64,000 nt of DNA from Hoyosella rhizosphaerae. Lineage in GTDB: Bacteria > Actinomycetota > Actinomycetes > Mycobacteriales > Mycobacteriaceae. A program made the translations under genes and the position numbers. The stretch spans positions 434,001-498,000 of the forward strand of contig NZ_BMJH01000001.1 of assembly GCF_014643175.1 (NCBI RefSeq), written 5' to 3'. The notes below the pieces were generated by a model that saw only the letters and a list, made by a program, of their open reading frames with translations, was not told where the DNA came from and searched no databases. Shown here piece after piece: positions 23,300-32,101 of the stretch; the stretch's first letter is position 1; the number at the start of each line of letters is the position of its first letter.

Positions 23300-23743
23300 G
23301 TGCACACCATCCGAGAAATCCATGGGGACACACAAGTAGGGGCGACAGCGCTTCTCCATCTGCGCCCCCAGTGGCACAACAAAGACGAACTCGCCAACTT
23401 CATTGATGTGGACCTGAGACCTCGTGGCTACAGGTTGGTTGGTGGTTTCACCGACGGTGTGCCATCAGCGGTGGCAGTTGCGGGCTTCCGCGAAAACTGG
23501 TCAACAGCGTGGGGACACCACCTCTACATTGACGATCTCAGCACATCTCCTGCAGAGCGCGGAAAAGGCCATGCTGACAAGCTGTTGACGTGGGTGAAGG
23601 AAGAGGCGATTCGTTTGGGCTGCGGCGCAATTCATCTCGATTCAGGAGTAGGGGAAGAACGGGCAGCCGCGCACCGGCTATATATGCGACATCAATTTCG
23701 AATCGCGTCCCATCACTTCACCTTGCCCCTAAACACCCAATGA
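23300..23743 (+). CDS. GNAT-family N-acetyltransferase
   Basis: A 147-residue GNAT acetyltransferase. The central strand HHLYIDDLSTSPAERGKGHADKLLTWVKEEAIRLGCGAIHLDSG holds motif A with the RGKGHA acetyl-CoA pyrophosphate loop. The C-terminal AAHRLYMRHQFRIASHHF is the usual last helix and strand. The GTG at 23300 follows AAGGA with normal spacing. It overlaps the following hypothetical gene by an ATGA. The acceptor substrate is unknown. Confidence 0.85.
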   Translation: MHTIREIHGDTQVGATALLHLRPQWHNKDELANFIDVDLRPRGYRLVGGFTDGVPSAVAVAGFRENWSTAWGHHLYIDDLSTSPAERGKGHADKLLTWVKEEAIRLGCGAIHLDSGVGEERAAAHRLYMRHQFRIASHHFTLPLNTQ

Positions 23744-24444
23744 ACCCATCCTGGCGTGACTCCGAACTGCAGCACACTGTTGCTGCTGGCACGTGGATCG
23801 AGCGACAGCTCGGCCGTTTCCCGACGACAGCCGTTGGGTCGTTGGTTCCTCTCGGCTACGAGGCGTATGCGCGGATAGTGAGGCCCGCCGAATCAGTTGA
23901 TGAAAAGGGCAACACACGCTGGGTTCGATGGTCTGATATCGCGCGTTCACGGGGCACGATAGCTCACGCCGCGATGGAGTGGTCCGGGATCACAGCTGGT
24001 GCGCCACAAGGATTTCTCCGTACAGATCCTCCAGAACCAACGTCGCTTGTTTCGTGCTGGGAGGATCAGGTTGTTGAGTTGGCCGCACTCTCACGACACT
24101 TCACAGAGACGGCCGACGACTGCTGGTTCGCGTTCTGGGAAGGCAACACGGCATTCGAAGGAATCTCGCCCACGGTGCCTAAACTGCAGTTCGGTTCATT
24201 CAATCACTACCTGTTTCGTGGCGCAGTCGAGCGGGCATCTGAGGACTTCAGAGGTTTGTCACCGAATGCATGGTGGCCGGAGGACCGGTCGTGGTTTGTT
24301 TCAGCACACGTCGACTTTCCGTCCGTCTACGTTGGTGGGTCCGAGGCGTACATCCGTGCGGTAGTCAACAATGTCGAGTTCGAAGCGTGGACGGTAGCAA
24401 GTGATCAACCGATTACTTCAGACAGCGATCACCTGAATATCTGA
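23740..24444 (+). CDS. Conserved-looking hypothetical protein
   Basis: I do not recognise this 234-residue soluble protein. It is rich in tryptophan (for example WIERQLGRFPTT, RWVRWSDIARSRG, WWPEDRSWFVSAHVDFPSVYVGG) and has no signal peptide, membrane segment or obvious catalytic motif. The ATG at 23740 overlaps the GNAT stop by four bases, so the pair is coupled. The open frame extends upstream to 23590, but that part is the GNAT gene read in another frame. Small soluble proteins of this type are frequent in actinobacteria with unknown roles. Confidence 0.7.
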   Translation: MNPSWRDSELQHTVAAGTWIERQLGRFPTTAVGSLVPLGYEAYARIVRPAESVDEKGNTRWVRWSDIARSRGTIAHAAMEWSGITAGAPQGFLRTDPPEPTSLVSCWEDQVVELAALSRHFTETADDCWFAFWEGNTAFEGISPTVPKLQFGSFNHYLFRGAVERASEDFRGLSPNAWWPEDRSWFVSAHVDFPSVYVGGSEAYIRAVVNNVEFEAWTVASDQPITSDSDHLNI

Positions 24445-24456
24445 CCGGAGGTTGCG

Positions 24457-25086
24457 TTATTTTGTCCCGAAGATGCGGTCGCCTGCATCGCCTAGACCAG
24501 GTCGGATGTATCCGTGGTCGTCGAGTTGGCGGTCAACCGCTGCGGTGTAGATAGGAACATCTGGGTGCGCTCGGTTCATGGCCTCGATTCCTTCGGGGCA
24601 GGTCAAGAGGCACACAAATTTGATGGATTTCGGGTGAAACTCTTTGAGTCGCTCCACTGCGGCGATGGCGGTATTGCCCGTCGCGAGCATGGGATCAACC
24701 AGCACGATGTCACGTTCGGGAAGATTGTCTGGCAGCTTGAAGTAGTACTCGACAGCGACGAGAGTTTTCGGCTGCCGGTACAACCCGATGTGACCCACGC
24801 GCGCGCCTGGGACGACGCGGAGCATGCCGTCGAGAATGCCGTTTCCTGCTCGCAGGATGGACACGAAAACGACCTTCTTACCGTCGATCATCGAACCAGT
24901 CGTCGCCTCGAGCGGCGTTTCGATATCGACGTCATGTACCGGACAATCGCGTAAGACTTCATACGCCATCAGCGTTGATATTTCGTCAAGTAATTGGCGG
25001 AAGTTCTTGGTGGATGTTTCCTTCTTGCGCATCAATGTCAGCTTGTGCGCAATGAGCGGGTGGTCAATTACCTGGAGTTCAGCCAT
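24457..25086 (-). CDS. upp: Uracil phosphoribosyltransferase
   Basis: UPRT makes UMP from uracil and PRPP. The 209-residue protein shows the family blocks: [29 protein letters not shown] at the N-terminus, [31 protein letters not shown], the PRPP-binding loop [22 protein letters not shown], and the C-terminal [19 protein letters not shown] that binds uracil. The length is normal. It lies downstream of two URC genes on the same strand (13-base gap), so besides salvage it is expected to supply UMP in the URC uracil-degradation route. Its last base is 13 bases from the end of the convergent hypothetical gene. Confidence 0.95.
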   Translation of the reverse strand: MAELQVIDHPLIAHKLTLMRKKETSTKNFRQLLDEISTLMAYEVLRDCPVHDVDIETPLEATTGSMIDGKKVVFVSILRAGNGILDGMLRVVPGARVGHIGLYRQPKTLVAVEYYFKLPDNLPERDIVLVDPMLATGNTAIAAVERLKEFHPKSIKFVCLLTCPEGIEAMNRAHPDVPIYTAAVDRQLDDHGYIRPGLGDAGDRIFGTK

Positions 25087-25099
25087 CGTTGCTCCCTTC

Positions 25100-26284
25100 C
25101 TAGAACACTGAGCCGTCGCTGGCTATCGACAGTGGAGGCAAGCCACCACGCAGTTGTTGCGCCAACTTGCGACCGGCGGCCCATGTGCCGCCTTCGAGCA
25201 CACACGCCAATGGCATCTGATCGGGCTGCATGCCGAGGCGGGCGCGCACCAGTGGGGCGAGTTCATCCAACAATGCGACCGTTAGGGCGCGCCATTCGAC
25301 GATAAGTTCGTCGCCGACCTTCCATTCGCGTTGCGTGCACTCTGGGTCACGAAGTCGCAGCACACCGGTGTCGAGTAGCAGGCCACCGTTGCGGTACTCG
25401 GGGAGCCCGGTCAATTCGTCCAACCCCGTCACCTGCACGCCAGACCATTGCAGCGGTTCGATAAGTGAGTACGTAAGCCATTGCGACAGCTTGTGCAGTG
25501 GCAACCAGCCTTGTGTGAGGCCTTCGCCGACAACCGCGTCATGCCACCAGCAGTCACCGAGTCGCTCGTCGCCGAGGGTGTTGTCTGCGAGCCAGATTCG
25601 CGAAAGCCCCGTCAGTAGTCGATCCAGAATGTCATGTGCCGTCACCGAGGTGAGACCGGTGAAGAGTTCAGAAGGTCGCCCCACTGTGGATATCGCAGCT
25701 CCAAGTCGGCGCAGCAGTTGCACCCGGCCTTCGACTCCAATGAGCGGATTGTCAGGTGAAACTTGGAACGCTTCGGAAAGTTGGGCCGTCGTGAGGTTCT
25801 GCAAGCCTGTCGCGTCGGCTTGCAGCGGATGAGCTGAGTCGCTGGAGAACACCCCGTTGAGGAAGGCATGCCAACTCGCCACCCCGAGTCCCTCTGATCG
25901 CGCGAAGGTGAGCCCGCTCTGATGTTCGGTGTAGCTCCATTGCGGCCCGGCGCCCGCATCGAGGAGCACGCTGACAACGGTGAGGTCGATTAGTGTCGCT
26001 ACGCGAGCCTGCTGGTCGGTAAGCCGTGTGTGCAGCTCACCGATTCGATCAACGCCGCCAGCTTCGAAATGACGCCAGCGGCTGTGGTACGGAATCTTCA
26101 AATCGGGATAGCGCTCGCGCGTCACTGCCTCCACTAGGTCCGCTGCCTTCTCCAGCGCACCGTCATCGACGGCAAACCACGACGATTGATCGTCACGGGC
26201 CCGTCGCAGTAGTTGGTTTGCGCGCTCGCGGATAGTAGAAGTGGATCGCAGCGTAGCGGCCGCCGCAAACGGGGTGTTAGTCAT
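25100..26284 (-). CDS. URC4/Urg3-family protein (DUF1688), uracil catabolism
   Basis: A 394-residue DUF1688 protein. The family includes yeast Urc4 and fungal Urg3, which are needed to grow on uracil as nitrogen source, but the reaction is not defined. Recognisable blocks are [54 protein letters not shown] and [25 protein letters not shown]. It overlaps the GTP-cyclohydrolase-like gene by eight bases and precedes upp, giving the classic URC1-URC4-UPRT order. No signal peptide is present. Confidence 0.9.
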   Translation of the reverse strand: MTNTPFAAAATLRSTSTIRERANQLLRRARDDQSSWFAVDDGALEKAADLVEAVTRERYPDLKIPYHSRWRHFEAGGVDRIGELHTRLTDQQARVATLIDLTVVSVLLDAGAGPQWSYTEHQSGLTFARSEGLGVASWHAFLNGVFSSDSAHPLQADATGLQNLTTAQLSEAFQVSPDNPLIGVEGRVQLLRRLGAAISTVGRPSELFTGLTSVTAHDILDRLLTGLSRIWLADNTLGDERLGDCWWHDAVVGEGLTQGWLPLHKLSQWLTYSLIEPLQWSGVQVTGLDELTGLPEYRNGGLLLDTGVLRLRDPECTQREWKVGDELIVEWRALTVALLDELAPLVRARLGMQPDQMPLACVLEGGTWAAGRKLAQQLRGGLPPLSIASDGSVF

Positions 26285-27560
26285 CGGTTAAGCCCCTACC
26301 TTTGACCCGTTTAAGCGCCTCTGCATCAGGAACCGGCCCGGGTGTGAAGTACCCCGCGGCCATTTTCGCGTCGATCTCCACACGCGCATCCAGCGGTATC
26401 AGCGACTCCGGGATATTCACCCGTTCGCCGACCTCAATACCGGATCCAACGATGGAGTCGTATTTCATATTGCTCATCGATACAAACCGGTGAATCTTGC
26501 GAATACCCAACCAGTGCAGGACATCCGGCATGAGCTCCTGAAAACGCATGTCCTGCACACCGGCCACGCATTCGGTGCGGGCGAAGTATTGGTCTGCGGT
26601 GTCGCCGCCTTCCTGACGTTTACGGGCGTTATAGACGAGGAACTTGGTGACTTCGCCCAGCGCACGGCCCTCCTTCCTGGAATAGGCCACCACACCGACA
26701 CCGCCAGACTGCGTCCCCCTAATGCACTCTTCGATCGCGTGTGTGAGGTACGGACGACAAGTACAAATGTCTGAACCAAAAACATCAGAACCGTTGCACT
26801 CGTCGTGGACCCGCGCCGTCAGTTCCACGTCCGGATTCGCTAGATCGGTGGGGTTCCCGAAAATGTAGACCGTCTGCCCGCCGATCGGGGGGAGAAACAC
26901 TTCAAGGTCCGGCCGGGTGACGAGCTCGGGAAACATTCCGCCGGTTTCCTCAAACAGCACCCGGCGCAGTTCCGTTTCAGTACACCCGAACCGGGAAGCG
27001 ATCCCGGGCAGAAACCACACTGGTTCGATCGCCACCTTCGTCACGACAGCAGCGCCGCTGGGGAGCAGGACGCGGCCGTCGGGCACGAGTCGGCCACGCG
27101 TGATTGCTTCGGCGATTTCAGGAACCGAGACGTGAGCCTTCGTCACGGCGATTGTGGGCCGAATGTCCAACCCGGACGCCAACTCTGCGGAGAACGCTTC
27201 GGCGATCATGGCGCCCCACGGATCGATACTGACGATGGTGCTCGGGTCACACCATTGCGGATAAGGGCCAATCGAGTCCGTGGGTGCGGTGTTCGTCAGG
27301 TCTGCGCGATGTTCGCGGGACAGCGCACCGGCGGCGACTGCCAGTGCCCGGTACACACTGTAAGAGCCACTGTGGGTGCCGATCACGTTGCGTTGCGCGC
27401 GCATGCCGGTCGTTCCGATGACAGGCCCACGGTGGCTCGGTACCGCTGCGCCCCAGTTGATTTCCCGCGAACCTGCGCTGCTTGCGTGTGATGTGAGCCG
27501 AATGTGGCCCCCGTGGCTCGCGCCAGTTGCTGGCGGGAAAGCACTCGCATCAATCGCCAT
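26277..27560 (-). CDS. GTP cyclohydrolase II-like protein URC1
   Basis: A 427-residue protein of the URC1 branch of the GTP cyclohydrolase II (RibA) family. In the URC pathway it acts on a uridine-nucleotide-derived pyrimidine ring rather than GTP. The RibA core is in the C-terminal half, with zinc-binding cysteines in HDECNGSDVFGSDICTCRPYL and the SRKEGRALGEVTKFLVYNARKR block. The long N-terminal half is typical of URC1 and absent from RibA. I chose the ATG at 27560 (MAIDASAF). The frame is open to 27686, but that segment contains part of the long inverted repeat. It heads the uracil-catabolism operon. Confidence 0.88.
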   Translation of the reverse strand: MAIDASAFPPATGASHGGHIRLTSHASSAGSREINWGAAVPSHRGPVIGTTGMRAQRNVIGTHSGSYSVYRALAVAAGALSREHRADLTNTAPTDSIGPYPQWCDPSTIVSIDPWGAMIAEAFSAELASGLDIRPTIAVTKAHVSVPEIAEAITRGRLVPDGRVLLPSGAAVVTKVAIEPVWFLPGIASRFGCTETELRRVLFEETGGMFPELVTRPDLEVFLPPIGGQTVYIFGNPTDLANPDVELTARVHDECNGSDVFGSDICTCRPYLTHAIEECIRGTQSGGVGVVAYSRKEGRALGEVTKFLVYNARKRQEGGDTADQYFARTECVAGVQDMRFQELMPDVLHWLGIRKIHRFVSMSNMKYDSIVGSGIEVGERVNIPESLIPLDARVEIDAKMAAGYFTPGPVPDAEALKRVKGRGLTDD

Positions 27561-27679
27561 GGTCGCCCCCGTTTGTGGGTCCCGGTGCTCACTACAACGC
27601 TGGAGTGTAAACCTCAAGAATACTGGTCCGGCGGGGAATGCGCCCGGGAGTGCACTTGCCCCCTGCCCCTCCGGCGAGA

Positions 27680-27747
27680 AATCCATCAGCGGATGTCAAC
27701 AAAACCGCCGGAAAGTGGCTAGTTATGTTGACCTGCGCTGATGGATT
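27680..27747. promoter_or_regulatory. Long inverted repeat upstream of the URC operon
   Basis: AATCCATCAGCG (27680-27691) and CGCTGATGGATT (27736-27747) are perfect 12-bp arms. After a 3-base mismatch on each side the pairing resumes with GTCAAC (27695-27700) and GTTGAC (27727-27732). GGCGA and TCGCC extend it outward with a small bulge. The centre is 26 bases. It lies 120 bases before the URC1 start and 98 before the divergent gene at 27845, so it may be an operator for either side or a hairpin. Confidence 0.6.
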
Positions 27748-27749
27748 CG

Positions 27750-27796
27750 CCGGGAACCGGGAGCCGGGAACCGGGAGCCGGGAACCGGGAGCCGGG
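27750..27796. repeat. 14-bp tandem repeat, three copies plus a partial copy
   Basis: The unit CCGGGAACCGGGAG occurs three times without change at 27750-27791, followed by CCGGG. Each unit is itself a doubled 7-mer (CCGGGAA / CCGGGAG). It directly abuts the right arm of the inverted repeat, between the URC operon and the gene at 27845. Confidence 0.9.
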
Positions 27797-27844
27797 CCAG
27801 TGGAGGAGTGGGCGGAGGGTGCCGCTTGCTGAAATACTTCAAGA

Positions 27845-28333
27845 GTGACCATTCAACAGCAGGATCCTGCCGACGTTGTCGAGCAGCGGCGGAGGCAGAT
27901 CCGCCGATTCGCGAAAGTGATGGATTCGCGGTTCCGCATACCAGGGACTAAGCAGACGTTTGGTGTCGATCCCATCCTCGGCCTAGTGCCCGGGGCGGGG
28001 GATGCGGCGAGCATGATGATCAGCGCGGGCATTGTGATCCAGGCTGCCAGGTTCGGGGCACGTGGCCCAACCCTAGCGATGATGCTGTTTAACGTCGCGA
28101 TCGATGCGATTTTTGGCAGCATCCCATTTTTCGGCACGATTTTTGACGTGATGTTCAAGGCCAATAACCGCAATGTTGCGCTGCTCGATCGTCACGTCAC
28201 CGATCCGAACCTGACGCGGGCGCAGGTTCGCCGACGCGTCTACTGGTCAATCGCCATCATTGTCGCGTTCACAGTGGCGCTCTTTGTGACGCTTGCGGCT
28301 ATTACCGTGTGGATTATCGCCTGGCTCATCTAG
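27845..28333 (+). CDS. DUF4112 membrane protein
   Basis: A 162-residue protein of the DUF4112 family. It shows the conserved segments FAKVMDSRFRIPGTKQTFGVDPILGLVPGAGDAASMMISAGIVIQA and MMLFNVAIDAIFGSIPFFGTIFDVMFKANNRNVALLDRH. There are three hydrophobic stretches: two in these blocks and a C-terminal helix (WSIAIIVAFTVALFVTLAAITVWIIAWLI). The function is unknown. The start is a GTG with weak upstream signals. It is convergent with the WS/DGAT gene, only 11 bases away. Confidence 0.85.
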   Translation: MTIQQQDPADVVEQRRRQIRRFAKVMDSRFRIPGTKQTFGVDPILGLVPGAGDAASMMISAGIVIQAARFGARGPTLAMMLFNVAIDAIFGSIPFFGTIFDVMFKANNRNVALLDRHVTDPNLTRAQVRRRVYWSIAIIVAFTVALFVTLAAITVWIIAWLI

Positions 28334-28344
28334 CGCCCGGTACC

Positions 28345-29745
28345 TCAGCTTCCGGCAACGAAGGCTTGCTCAAGTTCTTCGACGGCTTCCCCACACGCGA
28401 GTGCGAGGCGCTGTAGGCGGGGGAGAGTGTCGCGGCACCCGACAAACCCAAAGTTCAGGGTGTCGCCGTAGCTTTCGCACGTGATGTTCAGGGGGCCGCC
28501 GTGCATGAGGAACGACACGGGGTAGACCGAAGCGAGGCGGTTGCCGCGGAAGTACAGGGGTTGCTTTGGTCCCGGAACATTGGAGATGACCACGTTGAAG
28601 CTAGGTGGGATGATCTTGCTCAGCCCGAATTGGGCTAGGCCTGTTTGAATCAACAAGGGCGAACCGACGTATGTTGTGTAGGCGATGATCGCGGCTCGCG
28701 TCATGTTTTCCATTTGCTGCTTCGCCGCGCTCGTCGATGCGACTACAGCCTTGAGTCGTTCCTCTGCGGTCTCAGCGTCGGTGCCAAGTGAGGCAAGCAT
28801 GCCGCCGACCATGTTGCCGCCGCCCGGGTCGTCTTTGGGGCGAATGTTGACGGGCACGAACGCGATCAGTGGTTTTGATGGCAGCGCTTCGATGCTTTGG
28901 AGGTAGGTTCGGAGCCCACCACCGCAGACGGCAAGGACTACGTCATTGAGCGTGCAGCCCGCAGCGGTTGCGATCGCCTTGAGCCGAGTGATGTCGTATT
29001 GCTGGGTGGCAAAACGCCGGTTGCGGCCGATTCGACCATTCAGGATGCTTTTGGGTGCTTGCAGCACAGTGACGATGGGGTCGTGTTTGCGGAATCTCGA
29101 CCGCGATAGTCGACCGAGGCTTTTGCCGATATCGCGTACCGATGTTGTGTGGCCTGCGACGGCGCTGATGAATGACCCTTGGTCGGCCGGAGCATCTGTG
29201 GTCGACCTGAGGCGTTTGCGCGGGGGCGGGATCTGGAAGAAGAACGGTTCTTCAGGTGCGTCTGGGGTTTTCGAGAAGGATCGCATCAGCGTCTTGACAG
29301 CGGTGTAGCCGTCGACGAGCGAGTGGTGAACCTTGGTGTACATCATGAGGTTGCCGGACTCGTGGCCTTCGATGATGTAGCACTCCCAGGGCGGGCGTCG
29401 GAAGTCCAATGGGCGACTGTGTAGGCGTGATACCAGCACACCGAGTTCACGTTCGCTGCCTGGGCTCGGCAAGGCGGAGCGGCGCACGTGGTACATCGCG
29501 TCGAACTCAGTGTCTTCAACCCACCGGTGTACCGGATTCTTGAGGAACCTCGGGGTGGCGAGCTTGAGGTTCCACGGGGACTCCGCAGAGGTCATTTCTT
29601 GGAGTTCGTCGCGGATCTGCCTGCTCATATCCCCGGTTGTGCCATTGGTGACCTCAATTTCAATCAAACCACCTACGTGCATCATCGAATCGGGCGATTC
29701 CATGTACAGGAACATTGCGTCGAGCGGGGACAACCACTTTGCCAT
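28345..29745 (-). CDS. Wax ester synthase/diacylglycerol acyltransferase (WS/DGAT)
   Basis: WS/DGAT enzymes join an acyl-CoA to diacylglycerol or a fatty alcohol, making triacylglycerol or wax ester storage lipid at the membrane. The 466-residue protein begins with the family-typical WLSPLDAMFLYMESPDSMMHVG. It has the catalytic HHxxxDG motif as HHSLVDGY near residue 139, and the later blocks FVPVNIRPKDDPGGGNMVGGML and PSFNVVISNVPGPKQPLYFRG. The length is normal for actinobacterial Tgs proteins. The PadR-type regulator gene ends nine bases upstream on the same strand, so the pair is probably co-transcribed and PadR-controlled. Confidence 0.93.
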   Translation of the reverse strand: MAKWLSPLDAMFLYMESPDSMMHVGGLIEIEVTNGTTGDMSRQIRDELQEMTSAESPWNLKLATPRFLKNPVHRWVEDTEFDAMYHVRRSALPSPGSERELGVLVSRLHSRPLDFRRPPWECYIIEGHESGNLMMYTKVHHSLVDGYTAVKTLMRSFSKTPDAPEEPFFFQIPPPRKRLRSTTDAPADQGSFISAVAGHTTSVRDIGKSLGRLSRSRFRKHDPIVTVLQAPKSILNGRIGRNRRFATQQYDITRLKAIATAAGCTLNDVVLAVCGGGLRTYLQSIEALPSKPLIAFVPVNIRPKDDPGGGNMVGGMLASLGTDAETAEERLKAVVASTSAAKQQMENMTRAAIIAYTTYVGSPLLIQTGLAQFGLSKIIPPSFNVVISNVPGPKQPLYFRGNRLASVYPVSFLMHGGPLNITCESYGDTLNFGFVGCRDTLPRLQRLALACGEAVEELEQAFVAGS

Positions 29746-29754
29746 GTACTTAAC

Positions 29755-30327
29755 TTACCCGTTTGCCGGTTTCGATCCGATGCGTAGCCGTAGGACTCGC
29801 GCTGACTGCTCGCACCACAGCAGTGTTTCCGTCTCGAAGGCCCTACCCCGCAGGCCTGTCAGGTAAGGGCCGATGCGGCTGTTGGAAGCAAGGTAGGTTT
29901 CTTCGTCCGTGCCGCCACGTAACTCTCGGAGCAGCTTGTCGAAAAGTGTGATCTTGGCGCGGGCCTGCACGGCGCGTTCCTCAAGCTGCTCGATGAGCTC
30001 GGCGTGTCCGCCGACCTCGCAGGCCCGTACTTTGACTAGCAGGTCATCCCGAATAAATGAGGGGCGTGAGGGTTCGGTGATGAACTGGGTAAGCGTCTCG
30101 GTGCCTGGGTCGGCAAGGCTGAATAGCCGCTTGTTGGGGCGGCCTTGCTGGATCACAACTCGGCCGGTGATCAGGCCTTCTTTTTCTAGCTTGGTCAACT
30201 CGCCGTAGAGCTGTTGCGGAAGTGCGTGCCAATAGTTCGACACGGAAACGTCGAAGGTTTTGGCGAGCTGATAACCCGACATATCTCCGTCGAGTAGTGC
30301 CGCGAGGACGGCGTGCCGCAATGTCAC
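29755..30327 (-). CDS. PadR-family transcriptional regulator
   Basis: A 190-residue PadR regulator. The N-terminal winged helix is LRHAVLAALLDGDMSGYQLAKTFDVSVSNYWHALPQQLYGELTKLEKEGLI, followed by the basic wing QQGRPNKRLFSL. The C-terminal half (VKVRACEVGGHAELIEQLEERAVQARAKI) is the helical Vir-type dimerisation domain of PadR subfamily 1/2. The start is a GTG at 30327. An 8-bp-arm dyad lies 31 bases upstream in the divergent region, a likely operator. It should control itself together with the WS/DGAT gene, and perhaps the SnoaL-like gene on the other side. Confidence 0.88.
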   Translation of the reverse strand: MTLRHAVLAALLDGDMSGYQLAKTFDVSVSNYWHALPQQLYGELTKLEKEGLITGRVVIQQGRPNKRLFSLADPGTETLTQFITEPSRPSFIRDDLLVKVRACEVGGHAELIEQLEERAVQARAKITLFDKLLRELRGGTDEETYLASNSRIGPYLTGLRGRAFETETLLWCEQSARVLRLRIGSKPANG

Positions 30328-30357
30328 GAGGCAGCCTCCTTCGCTAGTCAGTTATTG

Positions 30358-30381
30358 ACATAGTCATATTTAAGACTATGT
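30358..30381. promoter_or_regulatory. PadR operator candidate
   Basis: ACATAGTC (30358-30365) and GACTATGT (30374-30381) are perfect arms around an 8-base AT-only spacer. PadR proteins are known to bind ATGT-N8-ACAT-type dyads. This one lies between the divergent PadR and SnoaL-like genes. Confidence 0.6.
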
Positions 30382-30415
30382 TTGCTGTGACCCACATTAC
30401 ACAAGGAGTCCACTC

Positions 30416-30805
30416 GTGCACCCATTCCGCGCTGCGGTCGAGGCCAATGACTTTTCAAACCTGCCCAGCATCTTCTCCGAGGACGTTGTATTCCGTAGCC
30501 CCATCGCTCACCGCCCCTATCAGGGTCGCGACATGGTGGCCCTGATCCTGGGCGCCGTCACCCAGGTGTTCGAGGATTTCGAGTATGAGAAGGAGATCTC
30601 TGAGGGAGATGATCACGCGCTGATCTTCCGTGCCCGTGTCGGCGAATTCGAACTGCAGGGATGCGATTTCCTCCACACCAATGCCGACGGCCTCGTCGAT
30701 GAGTTCACCGTCATGTTGCGCCCACTGAAGGCCACCACAGCCTTCGCTGAAAAGATGGGCGTCATATTCGCGGCCGCTATGCGACAGCGGGAGGCAGGCC
30801 AGTAA
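30416..30805 (+). CDS. SnoaL/NTF2-like fold protein
   Basis: A 129-residue protein with the cone-shaped SnoaL/NTF2-like pattern: an N-terminal helix HPFRAAVEANDFSNLPSIFSEDVVFRSPI, the conserved short stretch HRPYQGRDMVALIL, and the C-terminal strands EFELQGCDFLHTNADGLVDEFTVMLRP. Such folds bind small hydrophobic ligands or act as isomerases and hydrolases, but no catalytic set can be named. The GTG at 30416 follows AAGGAG. It is divergent from the PadR gene across the candidate operator and ends at a strong bidirectional terminator. Confidence 0.78.
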   Translation: MHPFRAAVEANDFSNLPSIFSEDVVFRSPIAHRPYQGRDMVALILGAVTQVFEDFEYEKEISEGDDHALIFRARVGEFELQGCDFLHTNADGLVDEFTVMLRPLKATTAFAEKMGVIFAAAMRQREAGQ

Positions 30806-30879
30806 GTGGCGTCGACGTTGGGTCGAACGTGACGGCGGGGCGACCCAGTGCACAACGAGGGCAACCCAGCACAGACGGA

Positions 30880-30911
30880 GAGGGCGTGCCAAGAATGCTC
30901 GGCACGCCCTC
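30880..30911. terminator. Bidirectional hairpin between convergent genes
   Basis: GAGGGCGTGCC (30880-30890) pairs perfectly with GGCACGCCCTC (30901-30911) over a 10-base loop. It sits between the end of the SnoaL-like gene and the end of the convergent desaturase gene. A run of three T follows on the plus strand. Confidence 0.75.
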
Positions 30912-30924
30912 GTTTCGCGTAGGA

Positions 30925-32088
30925 CTACGCTGCAGATTTCGCCGGGGTCCGGTTACCGAATTGTGCGCTGATGACCTTTGCCGGTGCCGATTTGACCTTG
31001 CTGCCGAAGTCGTTGGGTAGCGACAACCTAATGACCTTTTTCCACGCGGAGGCGACCTGCTTGGGTAGCGGACCGCTGACGTAGTTGAGGTTGTAGCGGT
31101 CGAACACTGCGCGCACCTGTGGGGCGATTTCCTGGTAGCGGTTGCTCGGCAGGTCCGGGAACAGGTGGTGCTCGATCTGGAATGACAGGTTGCCGGTCAT
31201 GAAGTGCGTGACCTTGCCGCCGGAGATGTTGGCCGAGCCAAGCATCTGGCGCAGGTACCATTCGCCCTTGGTTTCGCCGTCGATGGATGCCTTCTCGTAG
31301 GTTTCTACCCCTTCGGGGAAGTGCCCGCACATGATCACGGAGTGGGTCCACCAGTTGCGCATCAGGTTGGCGACGACGTTGGCGGCGAAGGTGGTGGGTG
31401 CGGAGGGGCCGGAGAGCAGCGGGTGCACCAGGTAGTCCTTGGTGGCCTGCTTGCGGATCTTGGCGAGTACGCCCTTCTTTTTGCGGTCGAACTCCTCTTT
31501 GGGGATCCGGCCCTTCATGTATTTGCCGATTTCGAGGTCGTAGGCGGCGATGCCGTACTCGAAGACGCACGCGTTGATGAAGTTCCACAGCGGCTGGGCG
31601 AGGTAGAACGGCATCCACTTCTGATCCTCGTCGACGCGCATGATGCCGTAGCCGAGGTCGTTGTCTTTGCCGATGACGTTGGTGTAGGTGTGGTGCAGTT
31701 CGTTGTGGGAGTGCTTCCACATGTCGGCAGGTGAGGCGTTGTCCCACTCCCAGGTGGTGGAGTGGATCTTCGGGTCGCGCATCCAGTCCCACTGGCCGTG
31801 CATGACGTTGTGGCCGATTTCCATGTTTTCGATGATCTTGGCGATCCCGAGGCCTGCGGTGCCGAGTAGCCATGCCGGCGGGAACAGTGAGACGAGCAAA
31901 ACTCCGCGGCTGCCTAGCTCGAGGTAGCGCTGAAATTTGATTACCTTGCGGATGTAGTCGGCGTCGCTCTCGCCTCGGGCATCGAGGACTTGCTGGCGGA
32001 TCGCGTCGAGCTCGCGGCCGATGTTTTCGATGTCCGCGGCGGTGAGGTGGGCGATTGCGTTGTTGGGCTTCTTCTGGATGACAGTCAT
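30925..32088 (-). CDS. Membrane acyl-CoA delta-9 desaturase (DesA3-like)
   Basis: This di-iron membrane enzyme introduces a double bond into stearoyl- or palmitoyl-CoA. The 387-residue protein has the three histidine boxes HNVMHGQ, HSHNELHH and QIEHHLFPDLPSNR, and hydrophobic stretches such as GVLLVSLFPPAWLLGTAGLGI. It resembles mycobacterial DesA3. The ATG at 32088 (MTVIQKKPN) is chosen. The frame is open to 32526, but that part is antisense shadow of the reductase gene. The reductase gene ends 13 bases upstream on the same strand, so electron donor and desaturase form one operon. Confidence 0.92.
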   Translation of the reverse strand: MTVIQKKPNNAIAHLTAADIENIGRELDAIRQQVLDARGESDADYIRKVIKFQRYLELGSRGVLLVSLFPPAWLLGTAGLGIAKIIENMEIGHNVMHGQWDWMRDPKIHSTTWEWDNASPADMWKHSHNELHHTYTNVIGKDNDLGYGIMRVDEDQKWMPFYLAQPLWNFINACVFEYGIAAYDLEIGKYMKGRIPKEEFDRKKKGVLAKIRKQATKDYLVHPLLSGPSAPTTFAANVVANLMRNWWTHSVIMCGHFPEGVETYEKASIDGETKGEWYLRQMLGSANISGGKVTHFMTGNLSFQIEHHLFPDLPSNRYQEIAPQVRAVFDRYNLNYVSGPLPKQVASAWKKVIRLSLPNDFGSKVKSAPAKVISAQFGNRTPAKSAA

Positions 32089-32101
32089 GTCAGGTAAGTC
32101 C

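Noticed and set aside
27750-27796. CRISPR-like array
   Set aside because: The repeats are 14 bp and directly adjoining, with no spacers and no cas genes.
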